DNA from: a virus
Strand: one strand, 5' to 3'
Virus record (IMG/VR): IMGVR_UViG_3300019888_000080
Coordinates: 1 to 42,200 of that record
Length of the DNA stretch: 42,200 nucleotides
Position 1 is the stretch's first letter. Every line of letters starts with the position of its first letter. Below, in pieces: positions 21,543-30,756 of the stretch. Below the pieces are notes generated by a model, which was not told where the DNA came from, ran no database searches, and saw only the letters and a program-made list of their open reading frames with translations. The translations under genes and the position numbers were made by a program.

Positions 21543-23552
21543 CTAGGTTTGACGGAAGCCGATAGCGACCTGTGCCTCGGCGGCCGAGAGCGGCGTAGTC
21601 AGCGAGTTGAGCACGTAGTTACCGTGCGCCTTGGCGTTGCCGGCGGAAACCGAGGAGATGTCGCCCGGCTCGAGCGCGGGGTTGGGCACCATCGTCAGCG
21701 CCACGGTCTCCGAGGCACCCTTGACGATGTTCAGCAGCGCGTTCGCCGCGGCCTGGGCCTGGGCCACGGTGGTGATCCCGTTGCTCTGGTAGATGTAGGG
21801 CTTGAAGCCGTACGGTCCGTAGACGTAGGTCCGCGAGGACGGGTCGTTGTCGAACGCCACGGCTTGCACGGGCGCGACGTTGTTTGCCGAGACGCCCTGG
21901 ACGATGATGTAGTTGAATGTCTGATCGTCGGTGAGGCCCCGGTCGATCGCCACGACCGTCGGGTTCGTCGTGTCGTCCAGGTCCCACACGGGCACACCCA
22001 ACTGCGGGTCCGGAGCCTGGCGCAGGGTGCAAATGCCGCGGGCATCGAAGAACAGCTCAAACCCGATCGCGTCCGCGAGTTCCTGGGCGTCTTTCCACGG
22101 GTCAGAGTCCTGGCTGGTACCAAACAGCAACAGCGGGGTGACCTGTTCGGTGGTGGCGAAGTTGTAGGCCAGGCCCGGGAGCCGGTTGTCGAGCAGCAGC
22201 TGGATGGCCGTGGCGTAGTTGGTGCCCGCCGGGATGTAGTAGACGTCCAGCCACTTGTTGCGGCTGATCTTCCCGGACAGGTCGACACCGGTGAGCTCGA
22301 TCGCCAGGCCACTACCGGAGGCCCCGCCACCGGAGCTGGTGATGCCGTCCCCCCCGCCGCCGGAGCTGCCCGAGCTGCCGGAGTTCCCTCCGGACTCGGT
22401 CATCCGCACACCGTTGATCATGAACACGCCGAGCGAGACCATCTCGTCGGTGCCCGAGTCGAACGACCCGAGCAGCTCGAGCGAGGCCACCCGCGGCGTC
22501 GGGTCGGTCTTCAGAGCCCGGGTGAGCGTGACCCGCGACATGACCGCGGTCGCGGTGGTGTTCCCGTAGCGCAGGTTCGGGATGGGCCCGTTGTTGGTGG
22601 CGGCCTGCCAGGTGACCCCGCCGTCGATGCTGGTCTCCACCAGCACCGAGGAGCCAGCCGCGAAGGTGCGTGCGCTCCACTTGACCCGCGACGCGGTGAG
22701 CGGAGTGCCCGGCAACGTGATCGGTTCGCTGATCCGGTATCCAGTGAGCGGGGAGAAGACCTGCCCCGCCGTGTCGACCTCGGTGACCGCGGTACCGATG
22801 GACCGGGTAACCAGAGCCTGCAAGGAAGGGGTGACCGCGTTCGCGGTGTCAGCCTCGGTGGTGGTGACCCCGATGGTGGCGGTGATATCGGGATTGGTGC
22901 GCAGGCCGATACGGAATCCGTAAGCCAAGGACGTCGTGAGCGCCGGTTGGACCGCGACCGTCGGTAGTGCCCCGGCTCCGGCTACGGACTTCCCGCACAG
23001 GATGTACCCAAGTTGAGTGCTGGGCGTGTCTCCGGCGTAGTGGCTGCCTGAATTATCCGCGGAGGTTATCTCCGTGTACCCAGAGGGCAGCCCGATAGCG
23101 TTCTGGAAGGTATTAAAGAATACCAGATCAACGCCGGGACCCGTCGCGGTGATGCCGGGAAGCGCCACGGAACTGGTACTCCCCCCGCTCCCGAAGAAAC
23201 TATTCGGGGAGAGAGTTGTTTGAGAAGGGTAAAAGTTGCGTACGGTGACGGCCGTGTACTGCCCATTGAGCATGAGACTGGATACGGTCGCGGTTCCGCC
23301 TGTCGCGCCCGCGGCGAGGAGCCTGAACAAGATCACGAGGTACGCGTCGGAGCTACCGGCGGACCCGCCCGCCTCGCTCAGTTTCGACCACCCGGAGGGC
23401 ACCGTGATGCTGGGAGGCGGGTTGGAGTTCCACGACGAGTAGAAAATGATTCGCGCGTCGCCAGGCTGCCAGTTAGCCCCCAGGTTGACGGGGAACGAGG
23501 TAGTGCTCAGTTCCCCATGTTCCATGTCCAGGAACTGCAGCGGATAGGGCAC
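21543..23552 (-). CDS. Tail hub protein, C-terminal part fused to a lectin-like module
   Basis: 669 residues from GTG 23552. Residues 1-220 are a lectin-like beta module (VPSGWSKLSEAGGSAGSSDA, GGTATVSSLML) similar to the protein at 9597. Residues about 265-365 are a beta module that in relatives follows GELILGW (FSPLTGYRISEPITLPG, SSVLVETSIDGGVTWQAATN). Residues about 370-669 match the C-terminal part of the actinophage tail family I know as DUF5047 (MVSLGVFMING, DVYYIPAGTNYATAIQLLLD, GICTLRQAPDP). The matching N-terminal part is the separate gene at 24067-24450. It is likely the tail-tip hub around which fibres assemble. Confidence 0.7.
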   Translation of the reverse strand: MPYPLQFLDMEHGELSTTSFPVNLGANWQPGDARIIFYSSWNSNPPPSITVPSGWSKLSEAGGSAGSSDAYLVILFRLLAAGATGGTATVSSLMLNGQYTAVTVRNFYPSQTTLSPNSFFGSGGSTSSVALPGITATGPGVDLVFFNTFQNAIGLPSGYTEITSADNSGSHYAGDTPSTQLGYILCGKSVAGAGALPTVAVQPALTTSLAYGFRIGLRTNPDITATIGVTTTEADTANAVTPSLQALVTRSIGTAVTEVDTAGQVFSPLTGYRISEPITLPGTPLTASRVKWSARTFAAGSSVLVETSIDGGVTWQAATNNGPIPNLRYGNTTATAVMSRVTLTRALKTDPTPRVASLELLGSFDSGTDEMVSLGVFMINGVRMTESGGNSGSSGSSGGGGDGITSSGGGASGSGLAIELTGVDLSGKISRNKWLDVYYIPAGTNYATAIQLLLDNRLPGLAYNFATTEQVTPLLLFGTSQDSDPWKDAQELADAIGFELFFDARGICTLRQAPDPQLGVPVWDLDDTTNPTVVAIDRGLTDDQTFNYIIVQGVSANNVAPVQAVAFDNDPSSRTYVYGPYGFKPYIYQSNGITTVAQAQAAANALLNIVKGASETVALTMVPNPALEPGDISSVSAGNAKAHGNYVLNSLTTPLSAAEAQVAIGFRQT

Positions 23553-23553
23553 G

Positions 23554-24009
23554 TTAGCTGGCCAGCGCCAGGCCCGACCCCGAGACCTGTCCCAGAAGGT
23601 CGGACCCGGTCGTGGTGGCCGAGAAATCGTGGTAGGTCAGTGGTAGGCACGCGGAATCGAGCGACCCGGAGGTGGGCCGGTAGGCGACGACGAGCTTGCC
23701 CAGGGTGTTGTTCACCGCCCCGCCCGCGGCGGCCCAAGTCGGGTTAGAGAACGTGATCGTCTGCTTGCTGTTGGTCGTATCCGTGGTGATCGTGACCCCG
23801 CCCGATATCACCTTGCGGGCATAGTTAGTGAAATCCGCCTCGGTGTTCGAGGCCAGCATGGCGGCAACCGTCTGATAGTTCCGCAGCGTCGTGTCCGCCT
23901 GCAGGCCGGTGGACTTCAGCAGGATCAACAACAAGGCGTCCGTGCCCAAGGGGAACTTAACCTTCTCCACGAAGCATCCACGGGCGTACGTGAATACGTT
24001 ATTGGCCAT
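23554..24009 (-). CDS. Minor tail protein
   Basis: 151 residues from ATG 24009 with GGGAG upstream. It starts ANNVFTYARGCFVEKVKFPL, then DALLLILLKSTGLQADTTLR, and has a beta-rich second half (KQTITFSNPTWAAAGGAVNN). Similar proteins are frequent in actinophage tail modules as small structural components of unknown role. Here it lies within the break of the tail hub gene (24067-24450 and 21543-23552). Confidence 0.6.
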   Translation of the reverse strand: MANNVFTYARGCFVEKVKFPLGTDALLLILLKSTGLQADTTLRNYQTVAAMLASNTEADFTNYARKVISGGVTITTDTTNSKQTITFSNPTWAAAGGAVNNTLGKLVVAYRPTSGSLDSACLPLTYHDFSATTTGSDLLGQVSGSGLALAS

Positions 24010-24066
24010 GATCAACTCCCGCACGCGCGCAGGGCAAAAGAACGCCCGGTGATGGGACAGGTGGGC

Positions 24067-24450
24067 CTAGACCCAGCCGAGAATCAATTCACCCGTCGCC
24101 GGGTCGGTGGACGTGCCGTTGTTCGTGCCGTCCGCCCATGAGGCAACGTCGTTGTCCAGGTCCGAGACGGTCTGGATATTCTCGATACGGACGCCACGCC
24201 ACAGCTGCACCGAATTCCCGAACGGCGCGAGCGCGTCAGCCATCGTGGCCGGCGTGAGCGTGCCGTCCGGATCGGCGATCATGGCGGTGAACCGGCGCAT
24301 CTGCCCGGCGGTGCGGTCCGCGGTCACCGACCCGTCGTGCACCGGGATAGTCATGATCACCTGGCCGTTGGGGCCGATCACGTCCATCTCGCACATGGCG
24401 GTATGCGATCGCCTGACCGCGTCCTGGAAAGCGAGTGATACGCCGAGCAC
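24067..24450 (-). CDS. N-terminal half of the tail hub protein (DUF5047-like)
   Basis: 127 residues from GTG 24450 with GGGAGG upstream. VSLAFQDAVRRSHTAMCEMD, TIPVHDGSVTADRTAGQMRR and LAPFGNSVQLWRGVRIEN match the start of DUF5047-type tail proteins, where the chain continues into the part now found at residues 265-669 of the gene at 21543-23552. This protein stops after GELILGWV, exactly where relatives continue. It is a separate protein here, so the hub may assemble from two chains, or one half may be relic. Confidence 0.65.
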   Translation of the reverse strand: MLGVSLAFQDAVRRSHTAMCEMDVIGPNGQVIMTIPVHDGSVTADRTAGQMRRFTAMIADPDGTLTPATMADALAPFGNSVQLWRGVRIENIQTVSDLDNDVASWADGTNNGTSTDPATGELILGWV

Positions 24451-24462
24451 GGCCCCTCCCGC

Positions 24463-26091
24463 CTACGTTGTGATCGGGGGGGCGGCGGTCTCGGTGTACG
24501 AGACGGTGAGCTTGCGGTACTTGACCTGGTTGGTGCCCGGGATGATGTCCCACATCCAGGTCTTGTCTGAGCCGGAGGCGCCGGGGCCCAGGGCGATGTA
24601 GTGCTGTTCGCCGGTCGGGCTCTGCAGCAGCAAGATGTGCCGGGAAGACTCCAGCGCTTGGAAGGCGGCGAACAGGTCGCCGGCCTGCTTGTGGTGGAAG
24701 ATCAGGTTCAGGGTGCCTTCGATGCCGTACATCGGACCGTTGACCACGATCTTCTGCGCGAACGCGCCCCCGGAAAGCGGCTCGAAGGTGCCCTGCACCT
24801 TCTTCTGGACCACCGTGTCGCCCAGGTACAACACCGGTAGCGGCGAGTTCAGCAGCGGGTTCAGCGGGTCCTTGAGCCAGTGCCCCTCAGAGAAAGGGGT
24901 CACTGACAGGGTCGAGGAAAACGCCGAGGCGGGGAACAGCAGTGACCCGGTCTGCCCGTAGGACAGCACCCGGTACTGGGACGCCTGATTTAGTGGCGCT
25001 TCGTGGTCATACAGGGTCAGCGGGGTCATCCCGGTGGCGGCGATGAGCAGCCCACCGCGCACCGGCCCCCACGTGGCACCCAGGTCCCGGGACACCTGCA
25101 CCGCGTACGCATAGGTGGTCGGGCTCGACGAGGACGGCAGCATGACCAGCTGCACCCGGTTGTACGTGGCGTCGAACGCGGCAGTCTGCAACACCGCGAC
25201 CGGGGCGCCCGAGATGGACTGGGTCCAGTTAGTTGAGGCGACCCCGGACACGAAGCTGCCCGGCCCGGTCCACTGCTGGGAGACCTGTACGTAGGCGTAG
25301 TAGCTGCCGTTGACGAGGTCGGCGGCCAGGGTCCACTGCAGACTCTCCCCCAGCACCCAGCCCGATTGCTGCAGCGGCGGGGTGACAAACGCCTGGAACC
25401 CACCCGCGGCCACCTGCGCCGCCGTGTAGACCGCCACCTGCGAGGCGGCTTGGGGCAACGAGTCCGGGCTGGCGTAGGTCCAGGTGGCGGTCGGGCGGCA
25501 GGTGGCGGTGATCGTGCCGGTCGGAGCCGTGACGGTGATCGTGGACTGCTGGATGTAGGTGACGTCGATGTACACCTCGGAAATCCGCAGGGGATTGGCG
25601 TTGGTGTCGTCCCGGCCCAGGTCGTAGTAGAAGGGGCTGAAGCTCCCGGCCACAGTCCACGGGTTGCCGTTCGGGTCGGTCAGCTGCGCGGGCAGCGTCT
25701 CCTCGATCCACACCGAGGTGGGCTGCTGCGGGCAGCGGGACCAGAAGAAGAACCGCAGCAGGTCCACGACCAGCGTGGTGACCAGACCGACCAGGCTGGG
25801 GCTGTTACACCGGAACCAGTGGCTGCACTGCGGTTGCGGCGCCGGCGGCACCACGGTCTGAACCCGACGGCGCACCGCGACCGAGAAAATCTGCGCCCCG
25901 GCCGGGGGCGTCGGGGCCGGGAACCCGACGCGCAGCACCTGGTCGTTGGTTCGACACCGCGGGACCAGCTGCACATAGGTGGTGTCCGTGTTGTCTGACA
26001 GCGCGGTGTGCGCGTTGGCGGCGCCGACCACCGTCCATGAGCCGAGTTGCTGGGTCGAGTTGGGGCGCAGGGTGACGGTCGTCCCCGGCAT
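24463..26091 (-). CDS. Distal tail / minor tail protein
   Basis: 542 residues from ATG 26091. It is beta-rich with Trp/Tyr-rich strands (QLGSWTVVGAANAHTALSDN, ITVTAPTGTITATCRPTATW, YAYVQVSQQWTGPGSF), a fibronectin-III-like pattern. The C-terminal third (LYLGDTVVQKKVQGTFEPLS, LNLIFHHKQAGDLFAAFQAL, LLLQSPTGEQHYIALG) fits the core of distal-tail proteins. The gene follows the tape measure directly, the expected place for a distal tail protein. Confidence 0.7.
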   Translation of the reverse strand: MPGTTVTLRPNSTQQLGSWTVVGAANAHTALSDNTDTTYVQLVPRCRTNDQVLRVGFPAPTPPAGAQIFSVAVRRRVQTVVPPAPQPQCSHWFRCNSPSLVGLVTTLVVDLLRFFFWSRCPQQPTSVWIEETLPAQLTDPNGNPWTVAGSFSPFYYDLGRDDTNANPLRISEVYIDVTYIQQSTITVTAPTGTITATCRPTATWTYASPDSLPQAASQVAVYTAAQVAAGGFQAFVTPPLQQSGWVLGESLQWTLAADLVNGSYYAYVQVSQQWTGPGSFVSGVASTNWTQSISGAPVAVLQTAAFDATYNRVQLVMLPSSSSPTTYAYAVQVSRDLGATWGPVRGGLLIAATGMTPLTLYDHEAPLNQASQYRVLSYGQTGSLLFPASAFSSTLSVTPFSEGHWLKDPLNPLLNSPLPVLYLGDTVVQKKVQGTFEPLSGGAFAQKIVVNGPMYGIEGTLNLIFHHKQAGDLFAAFQALESSRHILLLQSPTGEQHYIALGPGASGSDKTWMWDIIPGTNQVKYRKLTVSYTETAAPPITT

Positions 26092-29000
26092 CTACCGCTG
26101 CCCTCGGTAGGAGTGCGCGAGCTGCTCGTTGTTCCGCCGAATCTCGTACTTGATCCGCTGCTCGACCCCGTCGATATAGCACTTGACGTGCACCTGGTTG
26201 TTCGAGTTCGAGCCCGAGGTGGCGGCCGGAATCGTGACCACCTGCATGCCCGGCAACGTGGACGCGCCCGACCCGGCGACCCCGGTCAGTCCCATCCGGG
26301 CCAGGGTGTTGGTGGCCTCCAGGGACGCGGCCGTGGCCAACCCCGCGGCGGTGGCCTGCACGACCCCGAACCCACGCTTGATCCCATTCGCCAGGGAGGT
26401 GGCGAACAGCTCGCCGGTCTTCTCCGCGCCGGTCGCCATGGCGTGGGCCGCCGAGTCAACCGCGCCCTTACCGGTCCGCTCGGCGCTGTAGAACACCAGC
26501 GTCCCGGCGGCGAGGATGCCCGCGGCGACACCGTGATCCAAGTTCTCGCCGGCCGCGTGACCGAATACCGACGGGGACGCGTTGCCCAGGCCCTTGTTGA
26601 ACGCGTCCACGGTTGCCTTCGCAACCTTCGCCGCGGCGGCCGGCGGCTCGTAGCCCTTCTCCTGGATGCCATCAGCGACGCCCTGGGACAAGTTCTCGCC
26701 GGCCTGCTTCATCGGGGGAGCCGCCTGCTCCACCGTGGATTGACACTCCTGCATGGCCTGCTGCATCGGCGGCGGAATCTGCTGGGCGCCCTGCTCGACC
26801 GCGCTCTGCACGCCCTGCATGCCCTGCTGCATGGACCCCTGCATCCCCTGGGCGCCCTGATCGACCGCGCTCTTCGCCTCCTGCATGGCCTGATTGATCG
26901 GCTGCGAAATCTGCTGGGGAGCCTGCCGGGCGGCGTTGGCCATGCCCTGGACGCCGGCCTTGAACGACGTCCCCATCTGCTGGGCGGCCGAGCCGATCTT
27001 CCCGGCGTCCTGCTGAGTGGTGCTGGCCAGTTGATCAATACTGCGGGCCGCCTTCGGCGCTTCCTGACCAAGCTCCCCGAGGAGGCGTTTCGCGTTCCCC
27101 GTGGCGTTGCGCAGTTGATCCAAGCCCGGCCCGGCACCGGTCGCGGCCTTCCCGACCGAATCGACGCCCTTGCTGGCCTCCTGTCCCTTCTGGCCGAGCT
27201 CGCCGAGGATGCGCGCGGCGTTGCCGGCGGGGGCGCGGAGCTGGTCGATCGCCGGGCCGGCGCCCGTGGCGGCCTTGCCCAGCTGCTCGATGCCCCGCGC
27301 GCCCTGCTGGGCACCCTGACCGGCCTGCTGGGCGGCCTTGCCCAAGCTCTGCAGGCCTCCGGTCGAGCCCTGCGCGGCTTGCCCGGCGCGCTGGGCGCTC
27401 TGACCCAGTTTGTCCATCTCGGCGGACGCCTTGCGCAGATCGCCCGGCAGCGGCGCGAGCTTTGGCGGAATCTCACGCAGCTTGTCGCCGAAGCCTTTCA
27501 GCTTGTCGCCGTTGTTCTGAGCTTTCCCCCCGAAGTCGTCGAGGTCCTTACCGGTGCCCTTGAGCTGGTTGCTGAGGCCCTTCAGGTCCTTGACCTTGTC
27601 CTGCAGCTCCTTGTCCAGCTTCGGCAGCGTGTCATCGGCCAGCTTCTGGGCGACCAGACCCAGTACCGCCATGTTCTGGGCCGCGTTCCCGGCGTTGTCG
27701 CTGAGACCCTTCATCCCGGCTGAGGCCTTCGCCAGCGCCTCGGCCAGCTTCTGCGCGTCCTGCGCCGCGCCCGCCAGCGCCTTCTTGAGCGCGTCGGCGA
27801 CCCCAGTGGCCGCCTGCTGCAACGCCTTCATCGCGTCAGAGACGGCCTTGAGCTTCTCCGCCAGGCCGTTGAGGGCCTGGCTCAGCGCGGCCATGTCGGT
27901 CACGAACTTGGAGAACGTGTTCCCCATCTGCCCCAGGGCGGTGACGAAGTCTTTGAAGTCCTTGACGAACTGCGTCCAGATCGCGGCGATGGCCTTGAGG
28001 TTTGTGGCGAACGTGGTGAAGTCCTTCACAAACTGCGTCCACACCGTGGCAATGCCCTTGAGCTGGGCGGCGAAGGTGGTGAAGTCCTTCACGAACTGCG
28101 CCCACTGGGTCAGCTGCGCCAGCGCCTGGGCGAAGGCCTGGAAGTCCTTCACGAACTGTGCCCACTGGGTCAGCTGCCTGACCTGATCCGCGAACAGCTT
28201 GAAAGCGTCCGCGAATGCCTTGAACGGCGCATTGAGGGTCTGGATGTTGGTGCCGAGGTTCTTGAAGTCGGTGACCAGCTTCTCCAGCGGCGTGGCCGCC
28301 GCGGCGAACTTCTCCCCGAGGGCCTGGAAGTCGGAGCCCAACGTGGTGACCGCGCTGGTGAGCTGGGACCCCATCGCGGTCTTGAGCTTGTCCAGGTCGG
28401 TGGTCATGCCCTTGACCGAGGTGTCCGCGCCGTCCTTGGCGGTCTGGAAACCCTTGGTGACGTCCTGGCCCATCTTCCCGGCGGACTGGCCAGCACTGTC
28501 CATCGGCGGTTTGGTGGCATCGGCAGACTTGTTCATCGCGTCGATGTGCGGAGCGGCGTCCTGGGCGGATTTTCCCGCCCCGTCGATCTTGGGAGCCGCG
28601 TCTTTGGCGGCGTCGCCTAGTCCCCGGGTCGGGGGGGTCGCGCCCTGGGCGGATTTCCCCGCCTCGTCGAGGTCCTTATCCAGCTGCTCGATCGGCGGCG
28701 CCATGTCCTGGACGCCGTTCTTCAGGTCGTTGCCCGCGTCCTTGGCGCCGGTAAAGCCCGCGATCCAAGAACGGACCGAATCCCCAGTCCTGCTCGCCCA
28801 GTTATTGAACTCCTGCAGTTTGTTGCTGACCCAGGTAAGGCCCTCGATGAGCCCGCCGATGCCGGTGACAACGATGTCGATGGCCTTACCGAGCAGGATG
28901 AGCGTGCTGATCACGGCCTTGAGGACCGTGGTGATTTCGGGGGCGTGCGCACTCACGGAATCGGCGAGCTGCTTGAACTCCGGCTCGGCTTCCCCCACCG

Positions 29001-30756
29001 CGGTCACGAAGGACGTGCCCAGGGTTCCCGCGATCTTGGTGACCGATACGATTTCGCCGCGGATGTTGGAGGACTGGCTGGACACGGTCGTCGCAAACTT
29101 CTTGATCTCTTCGCTGCTCTGGCCGACCGCGTCCAGCACGGCGTTGAGCAAGTCGGTGAACGCCTGCATCGCGGGCTTGATCGCGGGCTTCAGCTGCTCG
29201 GCCATGCTGGTGGCGTGCTGGACGATCGAGTCAAGCTGCTTGATGAGCGGGGTGATGTTCTCCGCGCCGATCTGCAACAGCTTCGCGCCGAACTCACCGA
29301 TCGAGGTCATCAGGCCCTTGAACGCCGGCACGGCATCCTTCGCGGCCTTGTCCGCGAGCTTCCCGAACTCCTGCGACATCCGCTCGATCGGCGCGATTCC
29401 CGCACTGACCAGGGCGGGGAGGTTCTTGAAGAACGACGCGAACGCGGGGGCCAGATCATGGGTGATCCGCTGGAATGCGGTAGCCAACTCCTTGGCGGAT
29501 GCGATGATCGGGTCGATCGCGGTCTTGGCCACCCCGGCGATCTCCTGGAACGCCTTCTTCAGCGGCGCCGAGATTTCCGGCATGGCCTTGAGGAACTCGG
29601 CCTTGAACTGGGTAATGACGTCGTGCAGCGGCTTGGTGATATCCGCTACCTCGACCTTCATCTGAATCGCCCACTTCTTGTCCTCGAGCTGGTGCAGATG
29701 GGTGTTCAGTTCCAGCAGCTTCGCCTGAGCGGCCTCGGTGTCCGCTTGTACCTTCGGCGTCCACGGCTGCTTGGTGAGCGCCGCCAGCTTCGCCTGGGTC
29801 TGGTCGATCTGGGCGTGCGTGGTGGCGAAGTCGGCGTTGAGCTTGTCCATCTCGTCGTGGGCATTGGCCACCGATTCGGTGAGCCCGATGATTCCCGCGC
29901 CGGCGGCGAGCATGACCCCGCCAAAGCCGGCGAACGAGGCGACCGACACCACGCCCAGCGCGCCCACCGCGGCGGTGAGGATGCCCATCCCGGCGGCCGA
30001 GTAGGCGGCGGCCTGCGTGACGGCCCCGATCGCCTGGGTGACCACACCAACCGCGCCGGAGGCCTGCCCCATGCCGCTGGAGACGCTGGACCCAGCCTCC
30101 GTGGCCGCGCCTCCGAGCTTGCCGAACTCGGATACGGCCCCCGCCGCCCCCGCCTCGAGGAGTTTGATGTTCGCGGCGGCGGAGTCGACATCGACGTCGA
30201 TGTGAATCTTCTTACCGACTAGCTCCTCAACGGCCTTAAGCTCCGTCAGCGCGGCGATGGCGGTCCCGACGTCGGCGTCGGCCTTGATGTGGATGGTCTT
30301 GCCGACTTCGGCCTCGAGGCCCTTGAGCAGCTCGAAGTCGATTTTGGCCTGCTGGGTGTCCGCCTCGACCTTGGCGTGGACGGTCTTGGCTACCTCGTCC
30401 TCGCGCGCCTTGACCTCGGTCAGCTCGGCCTTCGCCGCCGCGACGCCGGTCGTATCAATGTCGATCTTGACGGAGCCGGCGACCTTCTTCTCCTCTTCCT
30501 CGACCCGCTCCAGCTCGGTCTCGGCGGCCGTGACGCCGGTCGTGTCAATGTCGATCTTCGCGGTGCCCGCGACCTCCCGCTTGGCCTCCTCGACCCGATC
30601 CAGCTCAGCCTTGGCGGCCTCGACGCCGGAGGTGTCGACCTCGATCTTGACCGTCTGATCGTTGAGTCCGGCCAGCTCCTCCTTGAGCGCCTTGATCATC
30701 GCAATGGCTTCCGCGGCCTGCGCATCGATCTTGATCGTCAGGCCGGAATCAGCCAT
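26092..30756 (-). CDS. Tape measure protein
   Basis: 1554 residues from ATG 30756, which overlaps the stop of the frameshifted chaperone by 8 bases. It sets tail length and is threaded through the tail tube. Residues 35-205 are tandem repeats of about 32 residues (VKIEVDTSGVEAAKAEL type). A hydrophobic region of about 45 residues near 255-300 could insert in a membrane. Helical repeats follow, including tandem copies of about 21 residues around FVKDF (27955-28175) and paired repeats near the C-terminus (KAATGAGPAIDQLRAPAGNA). It ends with a basic tail. Length and repeats are typical of this family. Confidence 0.95.
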   Translation of the reverse strand: MADSGLTIKIDAQAAEAIAMIKALKEELAGLNDQTVKIEVDTSGVEAAKAELDRVEEAKREVAGTAKIDIDTTGVTAAETELERVEEEEKKVAGSVKIDIDTTGVAAAKAELTEVKAREDEVAKTVHAKVEADTQQAKIDFELLKGLEAEVGKTIHIKADADVGTAIAALTELKAVEELVGKKIHIDVDVDSAAANIKLLEAGAAGAVSEFGKLGGAATEAGSSVSSGMGQASGAVGVVTQAIGAVTQAAAYSAAGMGILTAAVGALGVVSVASFAGFGGVMLAAGAGIIGLTESVANAHDEMDKLNADFATTHAQIDQTQAKLAALTKQPWTPKVQADTEAAQAKLLELNTHLHQLEDKKWAIQMKVEVADITKPLHDVITQFKAEFLKAMPEISAPLKKAFQEIAGVAKTAIDPIIASAKELATAFQRITHDLAPAFASFFKNLPALVSAGIAPIERMSQEFGKLADKAAKDAVPAFKGLMTSIGEFGAKLLQIGAENITPLIKQLDSIVQHATSMAEQLKPAIKPAMQAFTDLLNAVLDAVGQSSEEIKKFATTVSSQSSNIRGEIVSVTKIAGTLGTSFVTAVGEAEPEFKQLADSVSAHAPEITTVLKAVISTLILLGKAIDIVVTGIGGLIEGLTWVSNKLQEFNNWASRTGDSVRSWIAGFTGAKDAGNDLKNGVQDMAPPIEQLDKDLDEAGKSAQGATPPTRGLGDAAKDAAPKIDGAGKSAQDAAPHIDAMNKSADATKPPMDSAGQSAGKMGQDVTKGFQTAKDGADTSVKGMTTDLDKLKTAMGSQLTSAVTTLGSDFQALGEKFAAAATPLEKLVTDFKNLGTNIQTLNAPFKAFADAFKLFADQVRQLTQWAQFVKDFQAFAQALAQLTQWAQFVKDFTTFAAQLKGIATVWTQFVKDFTTFATNLKAIAAIWTQFVKDFKDFVTALGQMGNTFSKFVTDMAALSQALNGLAEKLKAVSDAMKALQQAATGVADALKKALAGAAQDAQKLAEALAKASAGMKGLSDNAGNAAQNMAVLGLVAQKLADDTLPKLDKELQDKVKDLKGLSNQLKGTGKDLDDFGGKAQNNGDKLKGFGDKLREIPPKLAPLPGDLRKASAEMDKLGQSAQRAGQAAQGSTGGLQSLGKAAQQAGQGAQQGARGIEQLGKAATGAGPAIDQLRAPAGNAARILGELGQKGQEASKGVDSVGKAATGAGPGLDQLRNATGNAKRLLGELGQEAPKAARSIDQLASTTQQDAGKIGSAAQQMGTSFKAGVQGMANAARQAPQQISQPINQAMQEAKSAVDQGAQGMQGSMQQGMQGVQSAVEQGAQQIPPPMQQAMQECQSTVEQAAPPMKQAGENLSQGVADGIQEKGYEPPAAAAKVAKATVDAFNKGLGNASPSVFGHAAGENLDHGVAAGILAAGTLVFYSAERTGKGAVDSAAHAMATGAEKTGELFATSLANGIKRGFGVVQATAAGLATAASLEATNTLARMGLTGVAGSGASTLPGMQVVTIPAATSGSNSNNQVHVKCYIDGVEQRIKYEIRRNNEQLAHSYRGQR
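27955..28175 (-). repeat. Tandem 63/60-bp repeats inside the tape measure gene
   Basis: GAAGTCCTT on the plus strand begins copies at 27955, 28018, 28081 and 28141, spacing 63, 63 and 60 bp. The protein repeats WxQFVKDFxxFxxxL of 20-21 residues. In-frame gain or loss of a copy would change the tape measure length and so the tail length. Confidence 0.8.
30141..30651 (-). repeat. N-terminal degenerate repeats of the tape measure gene
   Basis: About six protein-level repeats of 31-33 residues: KIEVDTSGV, KIDIDTTGV (twice), HAKVEADTQ, HIKADADVG and HIDVDVDSA, each followed by an AxxELxxVE-type helix. The first three are the most alike in DNA. They read as repeated beta-strand plus helix units. 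Confidence 0.7.

Noticed and set aside
21444-22967. A 507-codon plus-strand open frame
   Set aside because: It is antisense to the tail hub gene, very rich in Arg, Gly and Val, and without a motif.
26047-30222. Several plus-strand open frames of 425-558 codons
   Set aside because: All are antisense to the tape measure gene and mirror its repeats (Leu/Arg- or Ser/Ala-rich). They have no recognisable domain.
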